From: Thiobacillus sp.
GTDB lineage: Bacteria; Pseudomonadota; Gammaproteobacteria; Burkholderiales; Thiobacillaceae
Assembly (NCBI GenBank): GCA_024235835.1
Contig: JACKLQ010000001.1
Coordinates: 682,001 to 746,000 of the forward strand
Direction of reading: 5' to 3'
DNA: 64,000 nucleotides
Positions 43,537 to 53,176 of the stretch are shown one piece after another; positions within the stretch are counted from its first letter, which is position 1, and each line of letters starts with the position of its first letter. The notes under the pieces were generated by a model that worked only from the letters and a program-made list of their open reading frames with translations, was not told the DNA's origin and did not search any database. The translations under genes were made by a program, and so were the position numbers.

Positions 43537-46500
43537 TCACCCCACCCACTTCCGGGCATTGCGGAACAGCCGCAGCCAGGGACCGTCCTCCTGCCATGCA
43601 TTTGCGTTCCAGTCGTCGGGTCGCCAGGAATGCTGCACGGCGCGGAAGACCCGCTCCGGGTGGGGCATCATGATGGTGAAGCGGCCATCGGGAGTGGTGA
43701 GGCCGGTGATGCCCTTGGGGGAGCCGTTGGGGTTGAGGGGGTAGGCCTCGGTCTTCCTGCCCCGGTTGTCCACGTAGCGCAGGCAGTCCTGGGCGGCCTG
43801 GCGTTGCGTCTTGCTGTCGAATACCGCCCTGCCCTCGCCATGGGCCACGACGATGGGCATGCGGGAGCCAGCCATGCCGTCGAACAGGATGGAAGGTGAC
43901 TCGGGCACCTCCACCATGACGAAGCGAGCCTCGAACTGCTCCGACAGATTCCGTTCAAACCTCGGCCAATGCTGGGCGCCGGGAATGATGCCCTTGAGGC
44001 GGCTCATCATCTGGCAGCCGTTGCAGACGCCCAGTGCGAAGCTGTCTTCCCGCTGGAAGAAGGCCTCGAACTCGTCCCGGGCGCGCTGGTTGTGGAGGAT
44101 GGATGCGGCCCAGCCGCCCCCCGCCCCCAGCACGTCGCCGTAGGAGAACCCGCCGCAGGCGGCCAGGCCCTTGAAGCCTTTGAGCTTCTCCCGGCCGGAA
44201 AGGATGTCGCTCATGTGCACGTCCACGGGGGTGAAGCCGGCCCGGTGGAAGGCGGCGGCCATTTCCACCTGGCCGTTGACGCCCTGCTCCCGCAGGATGG
44301 CCACCTTGGGCTGGGTGCGCTTGGACTTCACGAAAGGAGCCGCGACATTTTCGTTGGGGTCAAAAGTCAGCCTGGCGTGGAGGCCCGGGTTCTTCTTGTC
44401 GGTGAGACCCTTGAATTCCTCGTCGGCGCAGGCGGGGTTGTCCCGCAGGCGCTGCATGCGCCAGGTGGTTTCGGACCAGGCAGCCAGCAGGGCTTCCCGC
44501 TTCTCGTCGAACACGGCCTTGCCTTCCCGCTTGATGCGCAGGCGGTCCTTCTTGTTGGGCTGGCCGATGATGTAGAACTCGTCCCGCAGGTCGGCGTCGA
44601 TGAAGGCGTTGATGATGTCGCCCGTGTCCTTCCTGCGCACCTGGATCACGGCACCCAGTTCCTCGTTGAACAGGATGCCGAACAAACGGCTGGTGTAGGG
44701 CTCGTGGGGGTCGGGGGCGTCTTCCACGTCTTCCATGATGTCGTCGTGGAGGCGGTGGTAGCGCAGCTCGTCCACGTCCAGGTCCACGCCGCAGCGGCCG
44801 GCGAAGGCCATTTCCGCCACGGTGGCGAACAGGCCGCCGTCAGCCCGGTCGTGGTAGGCCAGCAGCTTGCCTTCCCTGTTCAGCTTCTGGATGAGGGCGA
44901 AGAAGCGCTTCAGGCGTTCCGGGTCCACCACGTCGGGGCAACTGTCCCCCAGCTCGCCGTAGACCTGGCCCAGGATGGAGCCGCCCAGGCGGTTGTGGCC
45001 CCGGCCCAGGTCCAGCAGGATCAGGTCCGTGTCGCCGCAGTCGGTGCGCAGTTGGGGTGTGAGGGTGCGGCGGGCGTCCGTCACTGGCGCGAAGGCGGTG
45101 ACGATCAGCGACAGGGGCGCCACCACAGCCTTCTTCTCACCGTTCTCTTCCCAGCGACTGGCCATGGACATGGAGTCCTTGCCCACGGGAATGCTGATCC
45201 CCAGGGCCGGGCAAAGCTCCTTGCCCACGGCCTGCACGGTGTCGTACAGGGCCGCGTCCTCGCCCGGGTGGCCGGCGGCGCACATCCAGTTGGCGGACAG
45301 GCGGATGTCGCCGATGTCGTTGACGTTGGCCGCCGCCAGGTTGGTGATGGACTCGCCGATGGCCATGCGGCCCGACGCGGGACCGTCGATGAGGGCGATG
45401 GGAGTGCGTTCCCCCAGGGCCATGGCCTCGCCCAGGTTGGTGTCATAGCCCAGGGTGGTGACGGCCACGTCCGCCACAGGCATCTGCCAGGGGCCCACGA
45501 ACTGGTCCCGGGCGGTGTAGCCGCCCACGGTGCGGTCGCCGATGGTGATGAGGAAGGTCTTGTTGGCCACGGTGGGATGGCGCAGCACCCGGTAGGCGGC
45601 CTCCACCAGGTCCAGGCCCTCGGCGGTGAAGGGCTTGAGGACGGAGGCCACGTGCTTCACGTTGCGAGTCATCTTCGGTGGCTTGCCCAGGAGCACGTCC
45701 ATGGGCATGTCCACCGGCTTGTTCTTGAACAGCCGGTCCTCGACGACCAGCTGGTTCTTCCGCGTCGCCTTGCCCACCACTGCGAAGGGGCAGCGCTCCC
45801 GCTCGCAGATCGCCTTGAACAAGTCCAGAGATTCGGGGCCGATGGCCAACACGTAGCGTTCCTGGGCCTCGTTGCTCCAGATCTCCCGGGGCGACATGCC
45901 AGGTTCCAGGCTGGGCACGTCCCGCAGCTGGAAGGTGGCGCCCAGGCCCGCGCCGTGGGCCAGTTCCGGCATGGCGTTGGAGATGCCGCCGGCCCCCACG
46001 TCATGGACGGAGAGGATGGGGTTGGCCTCGCCCAGCTGCCAGCAACGGTCGATGACCTCCTGGGCGCGGCGCTGGATTTCCGGGTTGCCCCGCTGCACGG
46101 AATCGAAGTCCAGGGCCTCGGCATTGGTGCCGGCCCCCATGCTGGAGGCGGCGCCGCCCCCCAGGCCGATGAGCAGGCCAGGGCCGCCCAACTGGATCAG
46201 CAGGGTGCCGGGCTTGAAGTCCAGCTTGTGGATGTGATCTTCGCGGATGTTGCCCACGCCGCCCGCCAGCATGATGGGCTTGTGGTAGCCCCGCACCTGG
46301 CCATCGGGGGTGTCCATCTCGAACGTGCGGAAGTAGCCGGTGAGGTTGGGCCGGCCGAATTCGTTGTTGAAGGCGGCGGCGCCCAGGGGGCCCTCGATCA
46401 TGATGTCCAGGGCGGAGACGATGCGGTCGGGCTTGCCGTGGTCCTTCTCCCAGGGCTGCTCGGCGCCGGGGATGCGCAGGTTGGACACCGTAAATCCACA

Positions 46501-47517
46501 TAGCCCGGCCTTGGGCTTGGAACCCTGGCCCGTGGCGCCCTCGTCCCGAATCTCGCCGCCGGAACCCGTGGCCGCGCCCGGGAAGGGAGAGATGGCGGTG
46601 GGGTGGTTGTGCGTTTCCACCTTCATGAGGATGTGGGTGGGCTCGGTGTGGTAGCCGTACACGCCCTTTTCGTCCTGGTAGAAGCGGCCGATGGTGGCCC
46701 CCTCGATCACCGAGGCGTTGTCGGTGTAGGCGGACAGGGTGCCTTGCGGACGCAGCTTGTGGGTGTGGCGGATCATGCCGAACAGGGACTCGTCCTGCTT
46801 CTTGCCGTCGATGACCCAGTCGGCGTTGAAAATCTTGTGGCGGCAGTGCTCCGAATTGGCCTGGGCGAACATCATCAGTTCCACGTCCGTGGGATTGCGC
46901 CCGGCCTTGGTGAAGTTCTCCACCAGGTAGTCGATCTCGTCGGGGGACAGGGCCAGGCCCCAGTCCCTGTTGGCCTTTTCCAGTGCTTTTTTACCCAAAC
47001 CCGTGCCCGCCTTGACACCGCCCTTGAGCACATCCACGGTCTTGAAGGGGGGCGCTTCCACGTGGTGGAACAGCTTCTGCGCCTCGACCTCGTCCAGCAG
47101 CACGCTCTCGGTCATGCGGTCGTGGAGGGCGGGCAGCACGGCATCCAGGTCCAGGGTCCTGCCCTTCCTGGCGGTGATGGTCCAGCTCACGCCCCGCTCG
47201 ATGCGGCTGATGGCGGTGAGGCCGCAGTTGGCGACGATGTCCGTGGCCTTGGAGGACCAGGGGGACACGGTGCCCAGGCGGGGAGTCACCAGGATGGCGG
47301 GTTTCTCGGGCGTGTGGGCCTCGGCGTGGAGCAGTTCGCACAGGAAGGCCAGATCTGCTTCTGCCAGATCATCGCCAAGCTCCACGAAATAGCGGAACCG
47401 GGCCTCCAGGCCCTTTACGCCCCGGGGCTTCAGGGCCTCCAGCAGCTTGGTGATGCGGAAATCGGAATATGCGGGTGCGCCGGAAAGAAACAGAACGCGG
47501 GAGTCAACACGGGACAT
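43537..47517 (-). CDS. purL: Phosphoribosylformylglycinamidine synthase PurL
   Basis: This 1,326-residue large-type FGAM synthase works in purine synthesis. It has an N-terminal PurS-like part, two PurM-like ATP-binding halves (e.g. VETHNHPTAISPFPGAATGSGGEIRDEGA, SVHDVGAGGISNAMPEL) and a C-terminal glutaminase domain with the nucleophile in LGVCNGCQMMSRLKG and His/Glu in MMPHPERVFR. Length matches the proteobacterial single-chain enzyme. The ATG at 47517 (MSRVDSRVLFL) is preferred to TTG 47529. Confidence 0.97.
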   Translation of the reverse strand: MSRVDSRVLFLSGAPAYSDFRITKLLEALKPRGVKGLEARFRYFVELGDDLAEADLAFLCELLHAEAHTPEKPAILVTPRLGTVSPWSSKATDIVANCGLTAISRIERGVSWTITARKGRTLDLDAVLPALHDRMTESVLLDEVEAQKLFHHVEAPPFKTVDVLKGGVKAGTGLGKKALEKANRDWGLALSPDEIDYLVENFTKAGRNPTDVELMMFAQANSEHCRHKIFNADWVIDGKKQDESLFGMIRHTHKLRPQGTLSAYTDNASVIEGATIGRFYQDEKGVYGYHTEPTHILMKVETHNHPTAISPFPGAATGSGGEIRDEGATGQGSKPKAGLCGFTVSNLRIPGAEQPWEKDHGKPDRIVSALDIMIEGPLGAAAFNNEFGRPNLTGYFRTFEMDTPDGQVRGYHKPIMLAGGVGNIREDHIHKLDFKPGTLLIQLGGPGLLIGLGGGAASSMGAGTNAEALDFDSVQRGNPEIQRRAQEVIDRCWQLGEANPILSVHDVGAGGISNAMPELAHGAGLGATFQLRDVPSLEPGMSPREIWSNEAQERYVLAIGPESLDLFKAICERERCPFAVVGKATRKNQLVVEDRLFKNKPVDMPMDVLLGKPPKMTRNVKHVASVLKPFTAEGLDLVEAAYRVLRHPTVANKTFLITIGDRTVGGYTARDQFVGPWQMPVADVAVTTLGYDTNLGEAMALGERTPIALIDGPASGRMAIGESITNLAAANVNDIGDIRLSANWMCAAGHPGEDAALYDTVQAVGKELCPALGISIPVGKDSMSMASRWEENGEKKAVVAPLSLIVTAFAPVTDARRTLTPQLRTDCGDTDLILLDLGRGHNRLGGSILGQVYGELGDSCPDVVDPERLKRFFALIQKLNREGKLLAYHDRADGGLFATVAEMAFAGRCGVDLDVDELRYHRLHDDIMEDVEDAPDPHEPYTSRLFGILFNEELGAVIQVRRKDTGDIINAFIDADLRDEFYIIGQPNKKDRLRIKREGKAVFDEKREALLAAWSETTWRMQRLRDNPACADEEFKGLTDKKNPGLHARLTFDPNENVAAPFVKSKRTQPKVAILREQGVNGQVEMAAAFHRAGFTPVDVHMSDILSGREKLKGFKGLAACGGFSYGDVLGAGGGWAASILHNQRARDEFEAFFQREDSFALGVCNGCQMMSRLKGIIPGAQHWPRFERNLSEQFEARFVMVEVPESPSILFDGMAGSRMPIVVAHGEGRAVFDSKTQRQAAQDCLRYVDNRGRKTEAYPLNPNGSPKGITGLTTPDGRFTIMMPHPERVFRAVQHSWRPDDWNANAWQEDGPWLRLFRNARKWVG

Positions 47518-47550
47518 GGACCTACCCAAGGCATGGGAAAGGTCGGGATT

Positions 47551-47952
47551 TTAGCTGAAGGGCGAGTCGCCCGGCCCCTTCAGGGCGGCCCGGATGGCGG
47601 GGCCCACGCGCCCGGCCTTGAAGGGCTTGATGATGTAGCCGGCGGCGCCGAAGCTAACGGCTTCCCGCACCGTGGCCATGGAAGCATCGCCGGTGATCAT
47701 CACCACCTTGGTGTCCGGCGCGGCCCGCTGCATGGCCTTCAGCACATCCAGTCCGGACATGCCAGGCATGTTGACGTCCAGGCACACCACGTCCGGGTTC
47801 AGCTTGCCCAACTGGCTCAGGGCGCCCTGGCCATCCCGGGCCTCCCCCACCACAGTGAAACCGTCATCCCGCAGGATGGCCTTCAATACCTCCCGCATCA
47901 GGGTGTCGTCATCAACAACAAGGACATTCGGTGATTTATCGTTTGGCGGCAT
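47551..47952 (-). CDS. CheY-like single-domain response regulator
   Basis: This 133-residue receiver domain has no output domain. Acidic residues are in LVVDDDTLM, the phosphorylation Asp in VVCLDVNMPGMSG, Thr in VVMITGDAS, and Lys in YIIKPFKAG. The start is uncertain: ATG 47952 (MPPNDKSPN) lies only 10 nt after a terminator-like hairpin's T run, while TTG 47994 would make the hairpin part of the coding region. Partner kinase unknown. It ends 34 bp before purL in the same direction. Confidence 0.9.
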   Translation of the reverse strand: MPPNDKSPNVLVVDDDTLMREVLKAILRDDGFTVVGEARDGQGALSQLGKLNPDVVCLDVNMPGMSGLDVLKAMQRAAPDTKVVMITGDASMATVREAVSFGAAGYIIKPFKAGRVGPAIRAALKGPGDSPFS

Positions 47953-47962
47953 GGGCGGTACG

Positions 47963-47986
47963 AAAAAAAGACCGGCGCAGCCGGTC
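47963..47986 (-). terminator. Rho-independent terminator at the start of the receiver gene
   Basis: Stem GACCGGC-(TGC)-GCCGGTC followed by seven Ts on the minus strand, 26 bp after the stop of the small gene at 48012-48227. It lies directly in front of, or inside, the receiver gene, so it may act as an attenuator for that gene. Confidence 0.8.
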
Positions 47987-48011
47987 CCTGACAAGTCTTG
48001 CTATGGCGGGA

Positions 48012-48227
48012 TTATTTCCCAGATTTCCCCTGACCGGGCAATTTTTCCATGTAGTCGAGGCCACAGTAGTGGGCCAGGAAATCCCGGCCCTCGCTGCTTT
48101 CCAGCAAAATGTCGCCAAATTCATCCATGACATCGCTGCAAGGCAGTTCCATGCAAGCCTCGTCCAGGTCGCAGGATGTGACCGGCCCGCCGGCCGATGT
48201 GAGGGGTGAAAGGATGGGGTGTTCCAT
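48012..48227 (-). CDS. Small acidic protein of unknown function
   Basis: This 71-residue acidic, soluble protein starts MEHPILSPLTSAGG with a very strong ribosome site (GGCAGGAGGATGTC before the ATG). It contains three cysteines in CDLDEACMELPC and an acidic C-terminal half (DEFGDILLESSEGRDFLAHY). I do not recognise the family. It is divergent from nnrD across a 62-bp AT-rich gap and is followed by its own terminator, which supports it as a real gene. Confidence 0.7.
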   Translation of the reverse strand: MEHPILSPLTSAGGPVTSCDLDEACMELPCSDVMDEFGDILLESSEGRDFLAHYCGLDYMEKLPGQGKSGK

Positions 48228-48289
48228 GACATCCTCCTGCCAAAGGTGTGTAACACTTTTTATAGGCCCATGAATTCAATAAAAAAACC

Positions 48290-49126
48290 ATGCTGAAAAT
48301 ATGCCATAGCACCCTTCCCGCCCGGCTAGCGCCCAGAAAGGTCGTCTGCAACAAGGGCGACTTCGGTGCCGTGGGCGTGGTGGGCGGTGCTGCCGGCACG
48401 GTGGGAGCCGCCCTGCTGGCCGCCCGGGCGGCCCTGCTGTGCGGTGCCGGAAGGGTCTTCGCGGGCCTGCTGGACGAACGGGTGGCGGTGGATGCCGCAA
48501 CCCCGGAGCTCATGCTTACCCTGCCGGACCAGGCCATGGCTCTGCCGTCGCCCGCCTGCCTGGTGGCAGGCCCAGGCCTGGGCCAGTCCGGCGCCGCCCG
48601 CCACTGGCTGGAAAAGGCCCTGACCGTTCCCCAGCCCCTGCTTCTGGACGCGGACGCCCTGAACCTGCTGGCCCGGGACGAGGCCCTGGTGGCCTCCCTG
48701 GCCGTCCGCCGCGCCCCGACCCTGATCACCCCCCACCCCGGCGAGGCCGCGCGGCTATTACGCACCACGGCCGCCGAGGTGCAGGCAAACCGGCATGACG
48801 CCTTGCTGGCCCTTTCCCAGCGCTGTTACGCCAGCGTTGTGCTCAAGGGCCCTGCCACCCTGGTCCTGGGAGAGGACGGCATCCCCTGGCGAAATACCAC
48901 GGGCAATCCCGGCATGGCGGCACCGGGCATGGGAGACGTGCTGTGCGGCATCATTGCAGCCCTGGCGGCCCAGGGCATGAGCCTGGACCACGCGGCGGTG
49001 GTGGGTGTCTGGTTGCATGGGGCGGCGGGAGACAAGGCCGCGTCCCAGAAGCGCGGGCCCGTGGGACTCACCGCGTCCGAGGTGGCCCAGGCGGCCCGGG
49101 ACGTCCTCAACGCTTCCCTGGCCTGA
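48290..49126 (+). CDS. nnrD: ADP-dependent NAD(P)H-hydrate dehydratase
   Basis: This 278-residue ribokinase-like enzyme of the YjeF C-terminal/CARKD family repairs hydrated NAD(P)H. Motifs are KGDFGAVGVVGGAAGTVGAALL, VAGPGLGQS, LLDADALNLLA, LITPHPGEAARLL, VLKGPATLV and the catalytic GNPGMAAPGMGDVLCG, where AAP replaces the usual ATG/SGG before GMGD. The N-terminal epimerase domain found in fused homologues is absent. Its 3' end overlaps the convergent CYTH-CHAD gene by 20 bp. Confidence 0.9.
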   Translation: MLKICHSTLPARLAPRKVVCNKGDFGAVGVVGGAAGTVGAALLAARAALLCGAGRVFAGLLDERVAVDAATPELMLTLPDQAMALPSPACLVAGPGLGQSGAARHWLEKALTVPQPLLLDADALNLLARDEALVASLAVRRAPTLITPHPGEAARLLRTTAAEVQANRHDALLALSQRCYASVVLKGPATLVLGEDGIPWRNTTGNPGMAAPGMGDVLCGIIAALAAQGMSLDHAAVVGVWLHGAAGDKAASQKRGPVGLTASEVAQAARDVLNASLA

Positions 49127-50612
49127 TCCCGGCTTTACCCGTCTTGGCGTGCCAGAAGGGCCTGGAGCGTGCCAATGCCCGCCAGGCCTTGCCGCCGCCC
49201 TGGCCCCGACCTTCCCGTTCACCGGCCAGCACGCCCACCAATCGCCCCGCATCGAAGCGCATGGCCTGGGAACGGGTCCCGAGGCCGCTCACCATTCGGG
49301 AGGCCACCACGTTGTCCTGCAGGGCTCCCAGATGTTCCTGCAGGCTGGCCAGGCGATCCATGAACTTCCGCTGGCCTGCGAAAGCGCTGCCCAGCACATC
49401 CGCCGTATAGCGCAGGCGCTTGGCGGCGATGCGCAGCCGGTGGCGCTGGGCCGCATCCAGGCCATCGAATCCCCTGCCCCGCTTGAGCACGCCCTGCCAG
49501 CGGGTCTCCAGGCAGGCTGCTGCCCAGGTGCGCATCAACTCGGCGGCTGGAGACGGAACCAGCAGATCCCGGCCAATCTCCAGCACCAGTCGTGCAAAGA
49601 CCGGGCTGGCGATAGCCGCCTGGGCCGCATCCCTGGCGGCCTGGCCCTCGCGGCCCAGCCGCAGCTTCATGGCCCGGCCCAGGGGGGGGGCCTGGAGGGT
49701 GGCATCCAGCCGGGGCAGAGTCTCGTGCAGCAGCACGTCCCAGTCCCGGGCGCCGTTCAGGTCCCCCATGACGTCCTTCAGGCCCTTGTCCCAGGCGGGC
49801 CTTGCACGGCCCAGGCTGGCGGCCAGGCCGGCCATGGTGCGCAGGCGGCGCAGACCGATGCGCAACTGGTGCAGGTATTCGGTCTCATCAGGCGCGACGA
49901 GGAAACCCGGCACGTTACCCACCATCTGCACCAGGGCCGCCTCCGCCAGCAGCGCCCAGGACTGGCCCGCCAGCATTCCCGGGGCCAGGCCGGGGGCGAC
50001 GGCCTTCACAGGCCCGGGGGTCACGGCCCCAGCCAAGGCATAGCCCCGGGCCGCCTTGCTGCGTGGCTCCACACCCAGGGGTACGTGGTCCAGCAGGGCC
50101 AGGGCCAGGTCGAACAAGGCCTCCCTGGGGCCGGCCTTCAATTCGATCTCCACCTCGCTAAGGGGCAAGACCTGCTCGCCGCCCCGGATCTCTCCCAAAT
50201 CCAGAGCCACTTCCATCCGCGCGCCGCCGTGGGCCACCAGCCATGTGGTGCGGCGAAAGTCCGTGGCGAAAGCCGGGCCGATGAGGTCCGTGTCCAGGCC
50301 TTTCAGCAGGGAAATAGCCTCCTTCGGCAGGAGGGCCAGGTCGTGATGGCCCCGGGCCAGTTCCACTTCCCATTCGGGCCGCCGCGTCAGGGCACCCACC
50401 GATGGAGCCTCCGCCTTGAGGGTCTGCAGCCATTGGCTGCCCGCCTTGCGCACCCGGAAGGCGATGCGCCGCCGTACCAGATCCCAGGCAGGCGTGTCCA
50501 GGTAGACGCTGTGCAGGTGGCGAGTAGCGGCCTTGACGCCGGCCAGCGGGGGGGCGTGCCGTAACCTGGTCGCGTGGACCGGGTCCAGGGAAAGCTTGAG
50601 TTCGACTTCCAT
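49107..50612 (-). CDS. CYTH-CHAD domain protein (polyphosphate-linked)
   Basis: This 501-residue protein has an N-terminal CYTH domain (about 1-200) with the ExExK motif EVELKL and RxR-type basic residues (RIAFRVRK), typical of inorganic triphosphatases (ygiF type). A C-terminal CHAD domain (about 215-490) has the His/Arg-rich helices (HQLRIGLRRLRTM, HRLRIAAKRLRY) that bind polyphosphate. It is divergent from ppk, which supports a polyphosphate role. Confidence 0.92.
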   Translation of the reverse strand: MEVELKLSLDPVHATRLRHAPPLAGVKAATRHLHSVYLDTPAWDLVRRRIAFRVRKAGSQWLQTLKAEAPSVGALTRRPEWEVELARGHHDLALLPKEAISLLKGLDTDLIGPAFATDFRRTTWLVAHGGARMEVALDLGEIRGGEQVLPLSEVEIELKAGPREALFDLALALLDHVPLGVEPRSKAARGYALAGAVTPGPVKAVAPGLAPGMLAGQSWALLAEAALVQMVGNVPGFLVAPDETEYLHQLRIGLRRLRTMAGLAASLGRARPAWDKGLKDVMGDLNGARDWDVLLHETLPRLDATLQAPPLGRAMKLRLGREGQAARDAAQAAIASPVFARLVLEIGRDLLVPSPAAELMRTWAAACLETRWQGVLKRGRGFDGLDAAQRHRLRIAAKRLRYTADVLGSAFAGQRKFMDRLASLQEHLGALQDNVVASRMVSGLGTRSQAMRFDAGRLVGVLAGEREGRGQGGGKAWRALARSRPFWHAKTGKAGIRPGKR

Positions 50613-50832
50613 GTCAGTACTCTCCAGGCCGCCTCAAGGGGGTTGCTCTCCCCTGGCGCATTGCGGCAGGGAACTCACGGCGCTCAGCGCCTTGCCTTGC
50701 GGGAGGCCTGACACGCCAACCGGACCTCCGCCAGGGGGAAGGTGAGGGAACCGTTTCATTTCAGGAGCGCGATAGATGGAGCTGGGGGTTTGAAGTTAGC
50801 ATCAGACGGTCATCCATGTGTTACAGACCTCC
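50613..50832. other. Divergent promoter region of CYTH-CHAD gene and ppk
   Basis: A 220-bp gap between divergent genes. No clear Pho box (CTGTCAT-type tandem) or strong -35/-10 pair can be named; GCATCAGACGGTCATCCATGTG just before ppk is the most AT-balanced part. Nothing else is seen. Confidence 0.3.
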
Positions 50833-52902
50833 ATGAGCCTGCCCCTGCCCGCCCCCGAACACCTGATCAACCGCGAACTCGGCATCCTGGAATTCAACCG
50901 CCGGGTGCTGGCCCAGGCCGAGGACAAGAACACACCCCTGCTGGAGCGCCTGCGCTTCCTGTGCATCTTCTCCAGCAACATGGACGAGTTCTTCGAGATT
51001 CGCGTGGCGGGCCTGAAGGAGCAGCTGCGGCTCAACCCGGGCATGAAGGGGCCGGACGGCCTGACCGTGCGCCAGGCCTACGGGCAGGTGGCCCAGGTGG
51101 CCCATGGGCTGGTGGCGCGCCAGTACGAGCTGCTGAACAAGTCCGTGCTGCCCATGCTGGAGGACGAGGGCATCCGGTTCCTGCGCCGCACCCACTGGAA
51201 CGAGACCCAGGCCCAGTGGATCCGGGACTACTTTTTCCGGGAACTGATGCCGGTGCTCACCCCCATCGGCCTGGACCCGGCCCACCCCTTTCCCAACGTG
51301 CTCAACAAGAGCCTGAACTTCGCGGTGGAACTAACCGGCAAGGATGCATTCGGCCGCAACTCCGGCGGCGCGGTGGTGCAGGCCCCCCGCAGCCTGCCCC
51401 GGGTCATCCAGATGCCCGCCGCCATCGCCGGCTGCGAATACGGCTTCGTGTTCCTGTCTTCCATCCTCCACGCCCACGTGGGGGAACTGTTCGCCGGCAT
51501 GGAAGTACTGGGCTGCTATCAGTTTCGCGTCACGCGCAACTCCGACCTGTTCGTGGACGACGAAGAGAACAAGAACCTGCGGGAACAGCTCCAGGGGGAA
51601 CTGCCCCACCGCCACTTCGGCGACGCCGTGCGCCTGGAGGTGGCGGACAACTGCTCCGAGGACATGACCAACTTCCTGCTGGGCCAGTTCAGCCTGGAAC
51701 GGGAAGACCTTTACCAGGTCCACGGCCCCGTGAACCTGGTGCGTCTCATGCAGGTGCCGGACCGGGTGGAAAAGCCGGACCTGAAATTCCCCCCCTTCAC
51801 CCAGGGCACGCCCGCGCCCCTGTTGAAGCAGCCGGACATCTTCAAGGCCATCAGCAAGGGCGACATCCTGTTGCACCACCCCTTCCAGAGCTTCCAGCCG
51901 GTGACGGAATTCATCCGCCAGGCGGCAGAAGACCCCAACGTGCTGGCCATCCGCCAGACCGTGTACCGCACCGGCACCGACTCTGAACTCATGCGCCACC
52001 TCATCAAGGCCGCCCAGCGCCAGAAGGAAGTGACGGTGGTGGTGGAACTGCTGGCCCGCTTCGACGAGGAGGCCAACATCAACTGGGCCCAGAAACTGGA
52101 GGAAGCCGGCGCCCACGTGGTTTACGGCGTGGTGGGCTACAAGACCCACGCCAAGCTGGCCCTGGTGGTGCGCCGGGAAGACGGAAAACTGAAACGTTAC
52201 TGCCACCTGGGCACCGGCAATTACCACGCCCGCACCGCCCGCCTCTACACCGACTTCGGCCTGCTCACCTGCAACCAGGAACTCTGCCAGGACGTGAGCG
52301 ACGTGTTCCAGCAGATCACCGGCCTGGGCGACGCGGGGGTCCATAGCCACCTGCTGCAATCTCCCTTCACCATGCATTCCAGCATGGTGAAGGCCATCCA
52401 GAACGAGGCGGAGCGGGCCCGGGCCGGGGAAAAGGCCATCATCGCCGCCAAGATGAATGCCTTGCTGGAACCCAGGATCATCGCCGCCCTGTACGACGCG
52501 TCCCAGGCCGGAGTGCAGGTCGACCTCGTCATCCGCGGCGTGTGTGCCCTGCGCCCGGGCATCCCCGGGGTGTCGGACAACATCCGCGTGCGTTCAGTCA
52601 TCGGCCGCTTCCTGGAGCACCACCGCATCTTCTACTTCTGGAACGGCGGCCAGGAGGACGTGTACCTGGCCAGCGCCGACTGGATGGACCGCAACTTCTT
52701 CCGCCGCATCGAGACCGGCTTCCCCCTGCTGGACCCCAGGGTAAAGAAGCGGGTCATCAACGAGGGCATCAAGCCCTACCTGAAGGACAACGTGCTGAGC
52801 TGGGAGATGGAACCCGACGGCAGCTTCCACAAACGCGCCCGCCGGGGCCGGGGCTTCGATGCCCAGGCCCATCTGCTGCACCTGCTGGGGGGCAAAGGGT
52901 AG
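50833..52902 (+). CDS. ppk1: Polyphosphate kinase Ppk1
   Basis: This 689-residue enzyme reversibly polymerises the terminal phosphate of ATP into polyphosphate. N-terminal domain INRELGILEFNRRVL and SNMDEFFEIRVAGL; head domain; catalytic C-terminal domains with the autophosphorylated His region VVGYKTHAKLALVVRRE and HLGTGNYHARTARLYTD, and IRVRSVIGRFLEHHRIFYF near the end. Length is normal. Start ATG 50833 (MSLPLPAPEH); GTG 50818 is possible. Confidence 0.97.
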   Translation: MSLPLPAPEHLINRELGILEFNRRVLAQAEDKNTPLLERLRFLCIFSSNMDEFFEIRVAGLKEQLRLNPGMKGPDGLTVRQAYGQVAQVAHGLVARQYELLNKSVLPMLEDEGIRFLRRTHWNETQAQWIRDYFFRELMPVLTPIGLDPAHPFPNVLNKSLNFAVELTGKDAFGRNSGGAVVQAPRSLPRVIQMPAAIAGCEYGFVFLSSILHAHVGELFAGMEVLGCYQFRVTRNSDLFVDDEENKNLREQLQGELPHRHFGDAVRLEVADNCSEDMTNFLLGQFSLEREDLYQVHGPVNLVRLMQVPDRVEKPDLKFPPFTQGTPAPLLKQPDIFKAISKGDILLHHPFQSFQPVTEFIRQAAEDPNVLAIRQTVYRTGTDSELMRHLIKAAQRQKEVTVVVELLARFDEEANINWAQKLEEAGAHVVYGVVGYKTHAKLALVVRREDGKLKRYCHLGTGNYHARTARLYTDFGLLTCNQELCQDVSDVFQQITGLGDAGVHSHLLQSPFTMHSSMVKAIQNEAERARAGEKAIIAAKMNALLEPRIIAALYDASQAGVQVDLVIRGVCALRPGIPGVSDNIRVRSVIGRFLEHHRIFYFWNGGQEDVYLASADWMDRNFFRRIETGFPLLDPRVKKRVINEGIKPYLKDNVLSWEMEPDGSFHKRARRGRGFDAQAHLLHLLGGKG

Positions 52903-53176
52903 GCTTCTCGGCCTGGCGTTTGTTGACCCTGCCCTCGTCTCAAGGCAGTCATTGCCAGGACATCCTGACTCCATGGCTCGGAAATTACACCGTGTGCATG
53001 ACGGACCGCTACGCCATCCGATAACACAGGCGCATCTATCTATGACGTAGAAGAATTGGCCTAACGGACGCGTTGTGCAGCAGGGCACTTAGTCACTATG
53101 CCGATTGGCATATGGCCTATCCACTAGATTCCGGTTAGGTTTTTTCAATAAGGCATCCAGCCTAAGGGAGAAAACA
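52903..53176. other. Intergenic region before the RHS gene
   Basis: 274 bp with no supported gene. It becomes AT-richer toward the RHS start (GGTTAGGTTTTTTCAATAAG near 53134-53153) and holds the small dyad GCCGATTGGC at 53100-53109. A promoter for the RHS gene is expected here but cannot be assigned. Confidence 0.3.

Noticed and set aside
43969..46503. 844-codon plus-strand frame opposite purL
   Set aside because: Antisense shadow of purL; no start signals, and the opposite frame has full PurL motifs.
50613..50832. Pho box before ppk
   Set aside because: No tandem CTGTCAT-like words at the right spacing could be found.
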